A DNA stretch of 64,000 bases from Ustilago trichophora (lineage: Eukaryota; Basidiomycota; Ustilaginomycetes; Ustilaginales; Ustilaginaceae): contig OOIN01000008.1 in assembly GCA_900323505.1 (NCBI GenBank), positions 434,001 to 498,000 on the forward strand, written 5' to 3'. The translations under genes were made by a program, and so were the position numbers. Below, one piece after another: positions 50,426 to 60,234 of the stretch; the stretch's first letter is position 1, and the number at the start of each line of letters is the position of its first letter. The notes beneath the pieces are model-generated. The model was given only the letters and a program-made list of their open reading frames with translations, made no database searches and had not been told where the DNA came from.

Positions 50426-52555
50426 ATGGGAAAGAAAGGAAAACCATCAGCCGGAAAGGCAGCCGCCAAAGCAGCCAAGAAGGAAAAGGCCGAGAAGAAG
50501 GCTACCAGCAAGCTAACAAAGCAAGTCGCAAAGCAGAAAGGTCAGTCAAATGCTACTTCTTCCGGAAGCAACAAGCAGAACGGCAAGAAGGGTGCTGCAG
50601 CCATTGATGACGACGACGAGGATCTCGATGCATTGCTAGCGAGGTATAGGGAGCAATGGGAGCAAGAGCACGCTGTGTCGGAGGAGAAGGTAGGTGGACC
50701 TCCCTCTCGTCGAGCCAACGCTACTTTCACCCCGTGTCCCCTCGGCAATGATCTGTACCTCTTTGGAGGAGAGTACTTCAACGGCGAGCGAGTAGCCTTC
50801 TACCAGGACATGTATCGCTACATCCCAGAGAAGAACGAATGGCGAACCTATGCCTCCAAGAATCAACCTGGTCCTCGATCCGCACACCAAGTTGCAGCGA
50901 CCCCAGCGCAGGGCGACATGCTCTGGCTCTTTGGCGGCGAATTCTCGGGTGCCAGACAGAACGCCTTCCACCACTACCGCGATCTCTGGGCCTTCAGTGT
51001 CGAGTCCAAAGCCTGGGAGCGCATCGATACCAAACTCCGCCCCAGCGCACGCAGTGGCCATCGCATGACCTTTTGGAAGCACTACCTCGTCCTCTTTGGC
51101 GGATTCATCGACACCGGAGTCAAAACACAGTACCTCAACGATCTGTGGATCTTTGACACCCAAAACACCTTCAAATGGACTGAAATCAAGCAGAATGACC
51201 TCCGTCGACCACCACCGCGCTCCGGATTCTCCTTCCTCTCTTCGCCCGAGGGTATTGTCCTCCACGGCGGATACTGTAAAAAGTACGTCAAGGGTCAACG
51301 CACGCAGGGTGTCGCATTGGAAGATACGTGGTTCCTCAAGATGGATGAGGATCTGACCAAGTTGGACTGGGTCAAGAGGAGGAAAGTTGGCTATGCGCCC
51401 AACCCGGTGCGCAGTGGATGCACTATGGCTCTGTGGCAGTCCAAGAGCATGGGGATTCTGTTTGGCGGTGTCACGGATACAGAGGCTGACGAGGAGACTA
51501 TGGAGAGTACCTTCCACAAGGACTTGTACGGCTATCAATTGCCAGGGACAGGCAGGTGGATCAGTCTCAACCTCAAACGGCCTAAGAAGAAGGGCGGTGG
51601 AGGCAGGCGCAAGAAGAAGGCCACCAATGCACAGCAACAGCAGCAGCAGCAACGCAGGAACGGCGACGACTCTGACGATGAGCGCTACAACACTGACGAC
51701 GAGCACGATGGTGGCGAAGGCGAAGACCTCGCCGAGTCAACAGAGAAGCTCCAACTCCAGCAGCAGCAGCAACAAACACCACCACCGCCTCCCGCAGACG
51801 ATGAAGAGGAAGACGACCCCGACGACCCACTTAAAACCATCCCCCTCGAGCGGTACAATGTCATGCTTGCCGTGCAGCGCAACATTCTCTACGTCTATGG
51901 CGGCATCTTTGAAGCCGGCAACCGCGAATACACCTTGGACGATTTCTACACCCTCGACCTCTCCAAATTGGAGCGATTCACCTGTCTCAAAGACTGTCCC
52001 ATCGATGCGCTTGAGTGGGACGAGTCCGAGTCTGAGGATGATTCCGGCTCCGACTCTGGTTCCGACTCGGAATCCGAAGAAGAATCCGAGAGCGAAGGTG
52101 AAGAAGGAGACGAGATCCCTGAAGGGTTCGAATTCGACGAAGCGAATTCGGACGACGAGGAAGCACGTCGTGCCAAAATGTCTGCGGCCGAAAAGGAAGC
52201 GTTGCGCGCCAAAGCACAAGCATTCATGGGAGTTGCATCCGACACCGCCCGCACAGAGCAAGAGATCCTATCAACCCCACAACCCGGCGAAAATCTACGC
52301 AGCTTCTACGAACGCACAAAACAGCACTGGGCGTCAACCGCACTCATCGAGAGCGAAGGTCGATTGCGAGGCAAAGAAATGCGCAAACGTGGCTTTGCAC
52401 TTGCCGACCAGCAGTATCAGGAGTATAAACCCATCTTGGAGGAGATCGAGAGAATTCGTGCCGAAGCAGGCTTGGATGAGAAGGAGGCCGCGGTTAACAA
52501 GGTTGGTGGTATCGGTGCTGGTAGCACTGGTGTAGATTCGAGGAATCGACGATGA
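50426..52555 (+). CDS. Kelch-repeat protein with DUF4110 (KLHDC4/Kel3 type)
   Basis: A 709-residue intronless protein. The basic Lys/Ala-rich N-terminus (MGKKGKPSAGKAAAKAAKK) and the DLDALLARYREQWE helix are typical of KLHDC4-like proteins. Six Kelch repeats follow from about residue 90, for example NDLYLFGGEYFNGERVAFYQ and DMLWLFGGEFSGARQNAFHH, then HYLVLFGGFIDTGVKTQYLN. Between repeats five and six lies a low-complexity insertion (Lys/Gln-rich, then Asp/Glu-rich, about 390-475). An acidic Ser/Asp/Glu run at about 533-560 precedes a C-terminal DUF4110 region (FYERTKQHWASTALIE ... LRGKEMRKRGFALADQQYQE). The cellular role of this family is poorly known; nuclear or ribosome-related roles have been suggested for relatives. 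Confidence 0.85.
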   Translation: MGKKGKPSAGKAAAKAAKKEKAEKKATSKLTKQVAKQKGQSNATSSGSNKQNGKKGAAAIDDDDEDLDALLARYREQWEQEHAVSEEKVGGPPSRRANATFTPCPLGNDLYLFGGEYFNGERVAFYQDMYRYIPEKNEWRTYASKNQPGPRSAHQVAATPAQGDMLWLFGGEFSGARQNAFHHYRDLWAFSVESKAWERIDTKLRPSARSGHRMTFWKHYLVLFGGFIDTGVKTQYLNDLWIFDTQNTFKWTEIKQNDLRRPPPRSGFSFLSSPEGIVLHGGYCKKYVKGQRTQGVALEDTWFLKMDEDLTKLDWVKRRKVGYAPNPVRSGCTMALWQSKSMGILFGGVTDTEADEETMESTFHKDLYGYQLPGTGRWISLNLKRPKKKGGGGRRKKKATNAQQQQQQQRRNGDDSDDERYNTDDEHDGGEGEDLAESTEKLQLQQQQQQTPPPPPADDEEEDDPDDPLKTIPLERYNVMLAVQRNILYVYGGIFEAGNREYTLDDFYTLDLSKLERFTCLKDCPIDALEWDESESEDDSGSDSGSDSESEEESESEGEEGDEIPEGFEFDEANSDDEEARRAKMSAAEKEALRAKAQAFMGVASDTARTEQEILSTPQPGENLRSFYERTKQHWASTALIESEGRLRGKEMRKRGFALADQQYQEYKPILEEIERIRAEAGLDEKEAAVNKVGGIGAGSTGVDSRNRR

Positions 52556-52697
52556 GATGAAGCGAGAGAGGGCATCAACTCGAAATTTTAGTCTTTTGGC
52601 ATTGAAAAGCAGCTTCTCATTGTGTGCGTCATGTGAACAGAGAGTGTATCAAAGCAAAACGGAGATCGATGAGAGAATTGAGAGGATTGCGACGATT

Positions 52698-53712
52698 TTA
52701 GAGCTTGTGACGAGCACCACCGGCGATGTTTGCAAACTTTTTCTGGGGGGCACCCGATGCAAAGACTGCCTCTGCTCCTCGCTGCGACACCAAGAATGAT
52801 GGGGATCATCTTGTCAGCATCCATATTTCATCTCTTTTCAACATGGTCGTGAGGGAACATGGTACTTACGAGCTCTGCCTGGTTGACGCCATCTACACCG
52901 GAGTAAGCGTAAGCAGCGTCGTTGAGCAGCTTCTTTGTATACAGCAGTGAGAATGGGCTGATGGTGGGTGGGAGGAATTTCTCCTTGACGTGGGCCAAGA
53001 CATCATCGAAAATGGGAGGTGTTGCGAGCTTATCTTTTCCGTTGAATCCGGGAGGCTTTGTGTAGATTCTAGTGATGAATCCGCTCTCCTTCAAATCTGC
53101 GGCTGTCATCTTGCGTCCCTCAAGCAGGGCTTCTGTGGCCCTTCCGAGGCCCATTTTTTTAATGAAAGTTACCGAGGTCAAGCCCTCCGCGACAAGAGCG
53201 AGAGACATGAAGGGTGTGAAGAAGAAAAAATCATCGTAGGCATAGACCAAATCGCAGTGGCTCAAGATAGCAGCGCTCAATCCGACAGCAGGACCGTTGA
53301 GAGCTGCGATCATGACCTTGGGATGGTTTCGTAGTGCCAATGCAAGCTTGCCTTGACCGGCGTGTGCTCGACCGGCGTAGTAGTCCGAGATGATGGCTTT
53401 GCCAGAGTCGGTGTTGGGGTCGGCTTTTTGGACATCAGGGGGAAGCTCGCGAGAAGGGTCTTTGACGTTGGCTCCGGCGGAAAAGTAGCGTCCCTTGCCG
53501 GTGAAGATGGTGACAAGGATGTCGGGTTGTAGGGCGATCCACTCGAGACAGCGGGTGATGGACTTATAGTCGGCCCATCCGAGAGCATTGAGCTTCTCCG
53601 GTGCGTTGAGCGTGATGACGGCAACGCGATTGTCGCAGTTGGGCGGGAAGGAGAGTGCAACGGGTGCCGAGGAAGGGCTGAGGGGAGGTTGGCTGGTGAA
53701 TTTTGTCGACAT
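52698..53712 (-). CDS. ECI1: Enoyl-CoA hydratase/isomerase, peroxisomal type (two exons)
   Basis: Exons 53712-52870 and 52781-52698 (intron 52782-52869, gtaagt...cag) give 308 residues. The crotonase fold is clear: NAPEKLNALGWADY, the oxyanion-hole loop GRYFSAGANV (about 75-83), LNGPAVGLSAAI (about 138-149), and the second acid position at Glu about 176 in LALVAEGLTSV, arranged as in delta3,delta2-enoyl-CoA isomerases (Eci1) of beta-oxidation. Splicing replaces an otherwise abrupt end by RGAEAVFASGAPQKKF...RHKL, whose last three residues HKL resemble the peroxisomal signal PTS1 (yeast Eci1 ends HRL). So the enzyme probably acts in peroxisomes on unsaturated fatty acids. The start at 53712 (MSTKFTSQPPLS) is chosen; upstream residues look like leader. 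Confidence 0.82.
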
Positions 53713-54067
53713 CGTTGATTTTGGCTTTTGACACAATCTGTAAACGGTAAAGTGGTAGTGAAGGTTGAGTGAGAGGAGGTGAGAGAGGTAGGGAAGGAGG
53801 GAGATGATGGTGTTGTTCGTTGTGGATGTCTCCTCGAAAGGATGGTTTGTGCGAGGTCTTCCTAGTCCGGGGAGAGCAAGTGTGGGGGATCCGGTCAAAA
53901 AGATGCCGGAATGAATAGCCGAAGTGGTTTGGCAGATTTGAGATTTTTGTGCTTTTTCTTTGCCACGCGGAGGTGTTGCGCTTATTTTTGCTTAATTTTT
54001 TTTGGTGCGTTTTTCCGCACCAACCCCGTTCAACTTTCTCGCGCACCGTCGTTACAGGTCGTCTTGC
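53713..54067. promoter_or_regulatory. Intergenic region between orphan gene and enoyl-CoA isomerase
   Basis: 355 bp between same-strand genes, containing the isomerase promoter. Nothing recognisable. Confidence 0.4.
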
Positions 54068-54913
54068 TCACATGAACCCTGGAACGCTTTTCTTCTTCTT
54101 TCGCGGCGATGGACCCTTTGCTGGATTCAGGCCTGTTAGCTGCTGCCGCCGGCGCTCGATAGATGGAGGGGTGGAAGGGGGGCATGGGGTGTTGGACTTG
54201 CTCCTCCTCTTCCGTGAAGGAGAATCGGGATCTTGCGAGGTCTTCCCACGTCGAGTGGAGCGCTTTCTACGCCGTTTTGCAGTGGAATTGCTCATGGTGG
54301 GGATAGCGACACACTTTTCAGCAAGAATCATGTACTCTACTTCCATCTCGTCATCTTCGTCCTTCTCGGACGCTGTTCTGTCGCTCTGCATTCTGGTGTG
54401 TTCTGGTCCGGTCGTGTTGACAATCATGTCTCTACACAACGTGGGGTCTACGGTCTTTGTGCTGGGTAAGGCGGCTTTGTCCTCGACCTTTACGGCAGCG
54501 AGCCGGCTGAACAGAGCTCCAAGTCTTGCCAGCACCCCCGGAACCGATTTCCCGACTTCACTTTCTGTCTTGACTTCAACACCCACTGCTTTTGCAGCAG
54601 AAACGTCGACATTGCCTCTGTGCGGCGGTGGCTTCGGGAGGAGTAGCAGTTCGTCCTCCATGACTTCAAAGTCAGGATTGAGATCAGGCCTATACTGAGC
54701 CGATGGTACGGAGCGTAGAAGAATGCGCAACAGCTGATTGTCGTCGTCGTTGAGGATTGTGAGTGAGCCGATCTTGGTGGTGGTGGTGGTGGGGGCGCAC
54801 ATCGAGGATCGTCTTTCGTCTCTTCTGTATCTTGAGATGAGAAGGGCGAGACAAGTGGGCAGAGCCAATGTTGAGCAACAGCAGAGAAGAGGAGCATTCG
54901 CTCTGGTGCGCAT
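54068..54913 (-). CDS. Hypothetical protein with basic C-terminus
   Basis: I do not recognise this protein. With the ATG at 54913 it has 281 residues; a start at 54802 (244 residues) is equally possible. A central conserved-looking piece reads KIGSLTILNDDDNQLLRILL followed by YRPDLNPDFEVMEDELLLLP. Then come an acidic stretch around EKDEDDEMEVEYMILAEK and a strongly basic tail (AKRRRKRSTRRGK, RKRRSKS, SPRKKKKS) that could act as a nuclear localisation signal or nucleic-acid-binding tail. The first about 30 residues from 54913 are Cys/Leu-rich. It is flanked by the enoyl-CoA isomerase on the same strand and a divergent Myb-like gene. It is probably lineage-specific; coding status rests on frame length and composition. 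Confidence 0.5.
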   Translation of the reverse strand: MRTRANAPLLCCCSTLALPTCLALLISRYRRDERRSSMCAPTTTTTKIGSLTILNDDDNQLLRILLRSVPSAQYRPDLNPDFEVMEDELLLLPKPPPHRGNVDVSAAKAVGVEVKTESEVGKSVPGVLARLGALFSRLAAVKVEDKAALPSTKTVDPTLCRDMIVNTTGPEHTRMQSDRTASEKDEDDEMEVEYMILAEKCVAIPTMSNSTAKRRRKRSTRRGKTSQDPDSPSRKRRSKSNTPCPPSTPPSIERRRQQLTGLNPAKGPSPRKKKKSVPGFM

Positions 54914-55379
54914 AGATGTACGATGGACAACCTTGAACAAAAGATGTGCAAAGACGGAATAAGCTTTGACTCGAAATGAGGTGATGTTTTGCTTTCCGCA
55001 GCTTGTTCCGTTGATAAACGCGGACAGCTCGATAGAGCTCAGTGAATGGCGGGATTTCTGCTCCCGCACATCGCAGGGTTGTGAACAGATAGCTCCGCAC
55101 TGTGGGCTTTGTATGTGCTCGATGAAGCGGGAAAGACAGACTGAGGAGGAACGAAGTTCGTCTCCGCGCCCCGCACAAAGCTATATAGCTCCGAGTGAAA
55201 TAACTCCCCTCTACAACACCACACACCATTTTACACACCATCGAATCCATACTGAAACACCAGTCACATCATCTCACTCCACCTCGTTTTTTCAACTCAC
55301 TCCGATCCATCCCTCTTCTGCACCACCTCTACCTTCTCCCTCTTGAACCGCCACTCAGCCAAAGTCGACTGCAATCAAG
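54914..55379. promoter_or_regulatory. Divergent region orphan gene / Myb-like gene
   Basis: 466 bp. The part next to the Myb-like start is CT/AC-rich and leader-like. No further signal was seen. Confidence 0.4.
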
Positions 55380-56251
55380 ATGAGGTCGACCTCGCTCACC
55401 CCGCCCACAGAGGAGACTCGTATGGCTATCGACGACGATGAAATCACCTTTGTCAGCGAGATTCATGCATCCCCTACCAAAGTTGCAGCCTCCTCTAAGG
55501 CCACTACGCCCCGCACACCTTCCACTCCTAGCAAGAGTGGTCCTTGCAAGACACCTTCCCCTGGGAAAAAGCGAACGCGCATCACTGCCACCGAGGCCGA
55601 CGTTGCGACAGAAACCGACATTACAGAGCACGACACACCGGGAAAAAAACAGAAGCGAATCAAGAAAGCGGAGAGAGGTGCTTATGAGCAACGATTCGCC
55701 AGCGAAGAGCTCGAAACTGCCGCAATCAAGAACAAGAAGAAAGTTGCACCTTCGTCGCCATCCAAGAAGGTAAGAAGTCCCATTTGGTAGCCTTTTTGGA
55801 TGTCTGCATCAACGTACGCTTCCACTCACTTTGTTCTACATTCTTAAACACAGAGAACGTATAACCACTGGACACTGCAAGAAGACACTGTAATCATCGA
55901 ACAGTACGTAGCTCCTCTCTGATTAGGGTTGTCTTTTTGTGAAGTGGAAAGATATTTTTTTTTTTTGACCGAAAGTATGTACTATCTTTCCGGCCCCAGC
56001 TTGCTTAATTCGTTTGACATGGGCATTATTCAGCAGGCTACCGGTCGAAGCAGTAGCTCAATCCAGTATCGCTGTAAGCTTTCCTTTTCCGCTCGATGTG
56101 AGGGTTCGCATGTAGGGGATGCTGATATGTTGTCGTTGTCTACCAATCATGGCATCGGACAGTCCGCACGATTCTGAAGAGCGCTCTGCGAAGCCTGCAC
56201 GGCGAAGAACACACTATGCTGCCTGGAGAGGGTTCGGCTCAGCGGCAGTAG
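55380..56251 (+). CDS. Small Myb/SANT-like protein (four exons)
   Basis: Exons 55380-55769, 55854-55903, 56000-56073 and 56163-56251 join in frame to 200 residues; introns are GT-AG (84, 96 and 89 nt). The first 130 residues are low-complexity (Thr/Pro/Lys-rich, with repeated SPSKK-type basic motifs). From about residue 131 the spliced sequence gives RTYNHWTLQEDTVIIEHLLN, then GRSSSSIQYRFRTILKSALR, resembling a single SANT/Myb helix-turn-helix with the W-x-x-E-D start and the G-R-x-x-x-S-I-x-x-R recognition helix. A DNA- or histone-tail-binding role is inferred; no specific function known. The conserved domain appears only after joining three short exons. The 3' end is 239 bp from the convergent ARP1 gene. 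Confidence 0.7.
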
Positions 56252-56490
56252 GATCGATCGGTGACCGTTCCGAAGAAATGAAAGCGTGAAAGCCAAGCAG
56301 TCTGCAATGACTGTCAAGCGCCATCTTTCTGCCGCTTCAAAACAGCGAAGCTTCGCACAACCAGCTCGAATGAACGCGGTTGAAAGGAAAGATGCCGCCC
56401 AAGTCGCCCAGCTTTACACACACACACACATTTGCTGGGACACTCGTATGGTGGGGGTATCTGTGGATTTCGAATTGAGCAAAAAGAGCT

Positions 56491-57754
56491 TCAGAATGTC
56501 TGCATGGCGCCAGATTCCAGAGCAAAGCCATATGAAAGCAAAAGCAATGCAAGTCAGTTTCGAATTCATCATGTTCTCTTTGTCTCGTATGTGTATGGAG
56601 TCGACTGCGTTTGGAGGTGAAACACTTACCTTTTTATGAATGATATCCGGATCCTCATTGTACTCCTCTGCGCTGACCCACATGCGCTTAAACGTGCTCA
56701 ATCCAGCCAAGATGCTTCCCCCGATCCAAGTGGCATACTTCCTCTCTGGTGGGGCGAAGATCTTGATCTTCATCTCTCTAACCGCCAACCTTTTCACTTC
56801 TGCCAGCATCCTATCACCAAACCCTTTCGTCAGTGTTGTTCCACCGGACAGGACGATGTTGCTGAAGAGGTTCTTCCTCAAGTCGAGATCGGTTCTATTG
56901 ATGGAATCAACGATGACCTGATGGATTCCGGGGAATTCATGACCGATGAGTTCGGGATTGAAGAGGATCTCGGGAGCACGGAAACGTTCGGGACCTAACC
57001 GAAGCGTGTTGCCATCGGGAAGTTTAAACTCTTCGTGTTCCTTGATGTCCTTTTCCTCTTTGGAAGGGTTGAGGGCAACGTAGCATGTTTTTTCTTTGAT
57101 GATGCGGACGAGTTCCTTTTCGGCAGAGGTGTGGAGATGGTAGCCAGCTTTACGTAGGTGAGTTTGAAGGTTTTCGGTCACATCGCGCCCGGCAACGTCG
57201 ACTCGACGTATCGCGTTGGGCATGGAGAAACCTTCATAGACGGGTACCGCATGGGTGACTCCATCGCCCGAATCGAGAACAATCCCCGTTGTCCTACCGG
57301 AAGAGTAGAGACTCAACACGGCCTGGATGGATGTAAAGAGCGCTGGAACGTTGAAGGTCTCGAAAAAGATCTGTGCTGCCATATCTCGGTTGCTCCTCGG
57401 GTTGAGCGGCGCTTCGGTTAACAGGACGGGATGCTCTTCGGACAGTGTTTCGAGTTCATCGCTGTAGACGTGATTCCAGATTCGTTCCATATCCTCCCAA
57501 TCTGTGACAATGCCGTGTTCCATGGGATATTTGATCTTGAGCAATCCACGTAGCTCTTGCGCTTTGCGACCGATAAACAGATCACCTTCGATGGCGCCTG
57601 CCATGACACGCGGGTGTTTTGGTCGACCGACAAAGCTAGGGAAGAAACACTTGGGCGCATCTTGACCAGCGAAACCGGCTTTGATCGACCCAGAACCGTT
57701 GTCAATCACGACGGGCTGGTTGGTGAGGACATCATCGAATTCGTTGCCTGGCAT
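56491..57754 (-). CDS. ARP1: Actin-related protein 1 (centractin), two exons
   Basis: Exons 57754-56630 and 56499-56491 (intron 56500-56629, gtaagt...cag) give 377 residues, the usual Arp1 length. The start [20 protein letters not shown] and segments [31 protein letters not shown] text, and [20 protein letters not shown] are actin-fold motifs; the end [16 protein letters not shown] matches Arp1, with the last two residues T-F and the stop supplied by a 9-nt exon. Without that exon the frame reads through about 70 unrelated residues. Arp1 forms the short filament of dynactin, which links dynein to cargo; in filamentous smuts it is needed for nuclear migration and long-distance transport. The stop is 239 bp from the Myb-like gene. 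Confidence 0.9.
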
Positions 57755-58237
57755 GTCTAAAAGTCGCGAAGCAGTGGTGGCCCCGAGATACGGCGGCTAA
57801 GCGGTTGTGCCCGGTAGTGTCGATCAAAGGAAGTATGCTGAGTGTGATGCCTGGTGAGCTGAGTTATGCCGTATGCTGTGTATCTTTTCTGGCTGGTGGT
57901 GGCAGTTGTATACGAGAGATGAGATGTGACAAGAAGAAAGGTGAAATGGGATTGTGTGACAAAAAGTGTTGGTTGGAGCGTGACTTTGTGTGCTCGCGTG
58001 TGTGTCTGTGTGTGTGTTGGTCGGAGTGTTCCGCCGCGCACTGACACGAAACTCAGTTTCAGTTCAAGTGTGACTTTTCAGAGGAGAAAGAGAGAGAGAG
58101 GAGAGAGAATGTCTCTTCAACGCGTCACACTTAGAGTCCGATTTCCGAGATATCACTTGCTTCCCATACAGTACACTATCCATTCAATTCAAGTCGCTAT
58201 CACTCTGACTGACTGATTCCATTGCGAGCTGTGCAAA
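57755..58237. promoter_or_regulatory. Intergenic region SDR / ARP1
   Basis: 483 bp. Contains GT-rich (57996-58018) and GA-rich (58087-58107) stretches and a ACAGTACA-type motif near 58170. It should include the ARP1 promoter. No gene seen. Confidence 0.45.
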
Positions 58238-59062
58238 CTACTGAAGATTGACAAAACATCCACCATCCACCAGCATAGAGCTACCCGTCATGAACTGTGC
58301 CAGATCCGAAGCCAAAAACACTACGGGACCAGCGATATCTTCTGGCGTGCCCAACCTCCTCAATGGATGCCTTGCGATCATTTTTTCCCTCTTTGCCGTG
58401 TCTTTGAGATCGTCTTCATTGATCGCAGTTGCGATGGTGCCTGGAAGCACGCTGTTGCATCTGATACCCAGCGGGCCTAGGCCGATGGCAGCCGACTCCA
58501 TCATGGATTTCAACCCTGCCTTGGTGGGCGTGTAGTGGCTCTGGAACTCGCCTCCGACCAATGCAGAGATGGAGGCGATGGCGATGAGGCTTCCTCCACG
58601 TGGGGTTTGACGCGCCATCAGGCGGGCAGCTGCCTGAGTGGCGAAGAAGGCGCCGTTGAGATTGACTTCCTGAACCTTGCGCCAGGTGTCGACTTCCATC
58701 TCGAGGAAGCCCATAAAGGGACAGATACCCGCGTTGGAAACAAACACGTCGAGTCGGCCAAATTCCTTCTCGGCTGCATCGGCGATGCTCTGCCCGACCT
58801 CAGCGTTGGCAATGTCACCAGGGACGAGAATACCTTTGGCGCCGAGCTTTGCCAGTTCGTCTTGCAGGGTTTCTGCTTCGGCCTTTGTGACTGCATCACC
58901 AAAGTAGTGTACAATGACACCTTTGGCTCCATGTGCCGCACATGCGAGTGCACAAGCACGCCCAATGCCACGAGATGCACCCGTGATAGCGACGATCTTT
59001 CCGGGGAGCAGGTTGGATCCCGCAATCCCCGGATTGGACGCCGTTGCGTTGTTCGAGCTCAT
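58238..59062 (-). CDS. Short-chain dehydrogenase, probable L-rhamnose-1-dehydrogenase
   Basis: A 274-residue classical SDR. The dinucleotide motif TGASRGIG is at about 27-34, the NAG motif at about 110-112 (VSNAGICPF), and the catalytic Ser about 164, Tyr 177 and Lys 181 (in SHYTPTKAG). The C-terminal half, with ISALVGG, HYTPTKAG, GIRCNSVLPGTI.TAINEDDLKD-type text and the end LVDGGCFVNLQ, closely follows fungal L-rhamnose-1-dehydrogenases as I remember them, which start the non-phosphorylated L-rhamnose pathway with NAD(P)+. The other pathway genes (lactonase, dehydratase, aldolase) are not in the window. The frame upstream of 59062 begins with TTG, so the ATG at 59062 is chosen. It lies only 14 nt after the stop of the upstream same-strand gene. 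Substrate assignment is inference. Confidence 0.78.
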   Translation of the reverse strand: MSSNNATASNPGIAGSNLLPGKIVAITGASRGIGRACALACAAHGAKGVIVHYFGDAVTKAEAETLQDELAKLGAKGILVPGDIANAEVGQSIADAAEKEFGRLDVFVSNAGICPFMGFLEMEVDTWRKVQEVNLNGAFFATQAAARLMARQTPRGGSLIAIASISALVGGEFQSHYTPTKAGLKSMMESAAIGLGPLGIRCNSVLPGTIATAINEDDLKDTAKREKMIARHPLRRLGTPEDIAGPVVFLASDLAQFMTGSSMLVDGGCFVNLQ

Positions 59063-59076
59063 ATCGATATTTCGAA

Positions 59077-59748
59077 TCAAGTCGATGCTGTAGTTGCTGG
59101 AGAGACTCGAGTCAAAGCCTGTTCCAGTTCCGATACTTCCGAGTGATCCCTCGTGTGTCGCATACGATGTGCCAACACTGGCTCACCTTCCTTGTTCCAC
59201 ACGAATTCTCCACCCAACTGTTTGAAGTCTCCACCCTTGAGAGCCAGCGAACCGGATTTGACGATCTCAGCAACGCTACTAAGGAACGTCTGCGTGACGC
59301 CTTCCTTGTGGTGCGATCCGATCTTGTCCTTCGATGCGTCACCGAGATCCAAATTCCTCCTTGTCACACCAAGTGCGTGGTAGAGCCTGAGGTCTGGATC
59401 GGCGTAGAACTGGAATGGAGGATTGTCCACCTGCTGCTGATAGTGTTCGAGCCCAGCTGCTTGACCGGGGCCGACGATGATGACCGAGACACGCGAGGCG
59501 TCGGTGAGGATGCGGGATTCCGAGAGAGCCTTGTTGAACTCCTTGCACATGCCACAGTGAAAGTGGCGAGTGAAGACGAGCAGAAGTGGAATCTTGTTGG
59601 TCTTGGCTTGGTCGAGGAGTGAGGAAAAGTCGACGCGGTTGCCCTGACTGTCAAAGACGTAGGCTGCGTTGGCGGCGGAGAGCTGCTCGTGGCTGGGGAG
59701 CGCGTCGTCCGGATTAGAGTTTCGAGTCTGGGTCTGGGTGGTGGACAT
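59077..59748 (-). CDS. AhpC/TSA-type (peroxiredoxin-like 2) protein
   Basis: A 223-residue protein of the thioredoxin-fold AhpC/TSA 2 group (PRXL2/FAM213-like). The redox motif is IPLLLVFTRHFHCGMCKEFN with Cys at about 65 and 68 (C-x2-C), preceded by a strand and followed by a loop with VSVIIVGPGQAAGLEHY; a later segment HALGVTRRNLDLG and the end GGEFVWNKEGEPVLAHRMRH match fungal members. Such proteins probably reduce peroxides or act in thiol redox control, but physiological partners are largely unknown. The start at 59748 (MSTTQTQTRNSN) is chosen; upstream in-frame sequence is leader-like. Its stop lies 15 nt before the start of the SDR gene on the same strand. Confidence 0.75.
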   Translation of the reverse strand: MSTTQTQTRNSNPDDALPSHEQLSAANAAYVFDSQGNRVDFSSLLDQAKTNKIPLLLVFTRHFHCGMCKEFNKALSESRILTDASRVSVIIVGPGQAAGLEHYQQQVDNPPFQFYADPDLRLYHALGVTRRNLDLGDASKDKIGSHHKEGVTQTFLSSVAEIVKSGSLALKGGDFKQLGGEFVWNKEGEPVLAHRMRHTRDHSEVSELEQALTRVSPATTAST

Positions 59749-60234
59749 GATGGAAGGAGCACCTTGTAGGAAAGATAAACAGCAAAGGTGTATCCTTTTT
59801 CTGGTGGCTGACGAGGAAGGATCAACTAAACTCCGAAGAAACGTATGGGTTTGGGAGGCACAGAAAGTTGGTCCGGTCCATGCAAACAAGAGGCTGTTAT
59901 GCGGATGGGAACCGCGCTGGCATGCTGCAACTTTCTGCTGTTTCTGCCGACAGTTGGCCTCAGATAGCCGACATGCTTCTCTTGCAGCAAAAGATGCAAT
60001 TCGGTCGGTCGCCGTCTTCAGTGTGGGGGAGGAAATTGAAATCCGAATAGTGTTAGACCTTTTTTTTGCTACGTGCAGAATCTCACGCTTCCAGAGATCT
60101 TCGCAGCGACATGCTCAATCTCAGTAGGCACTACGTCGTCGCAAGGTTGCAGGGTATGAATATAATTCCAAAACAAGAGTCGACAGCCGCATCATTCAGA
60201 GTCAAATCCAGAAGCTTGAGTTCGAGCTTGTGTC
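59749..60234. promoter_or_regulatory. Intergenic region EMC4 / AhpC-like gene
   Basis: 486 bp containing the AhpC-like promoter and the EMC4 3' end. Nothing recognisable. Confidence 0.4.

Noticed and set aside
51387..52535. Alternative plus-strand frame of 382 codons inside the Kelch gene
   Set aside because: Ser/Thr/Pro-rich shadow with no motif; Kelch repeats and DUF4110 are in the other frame.
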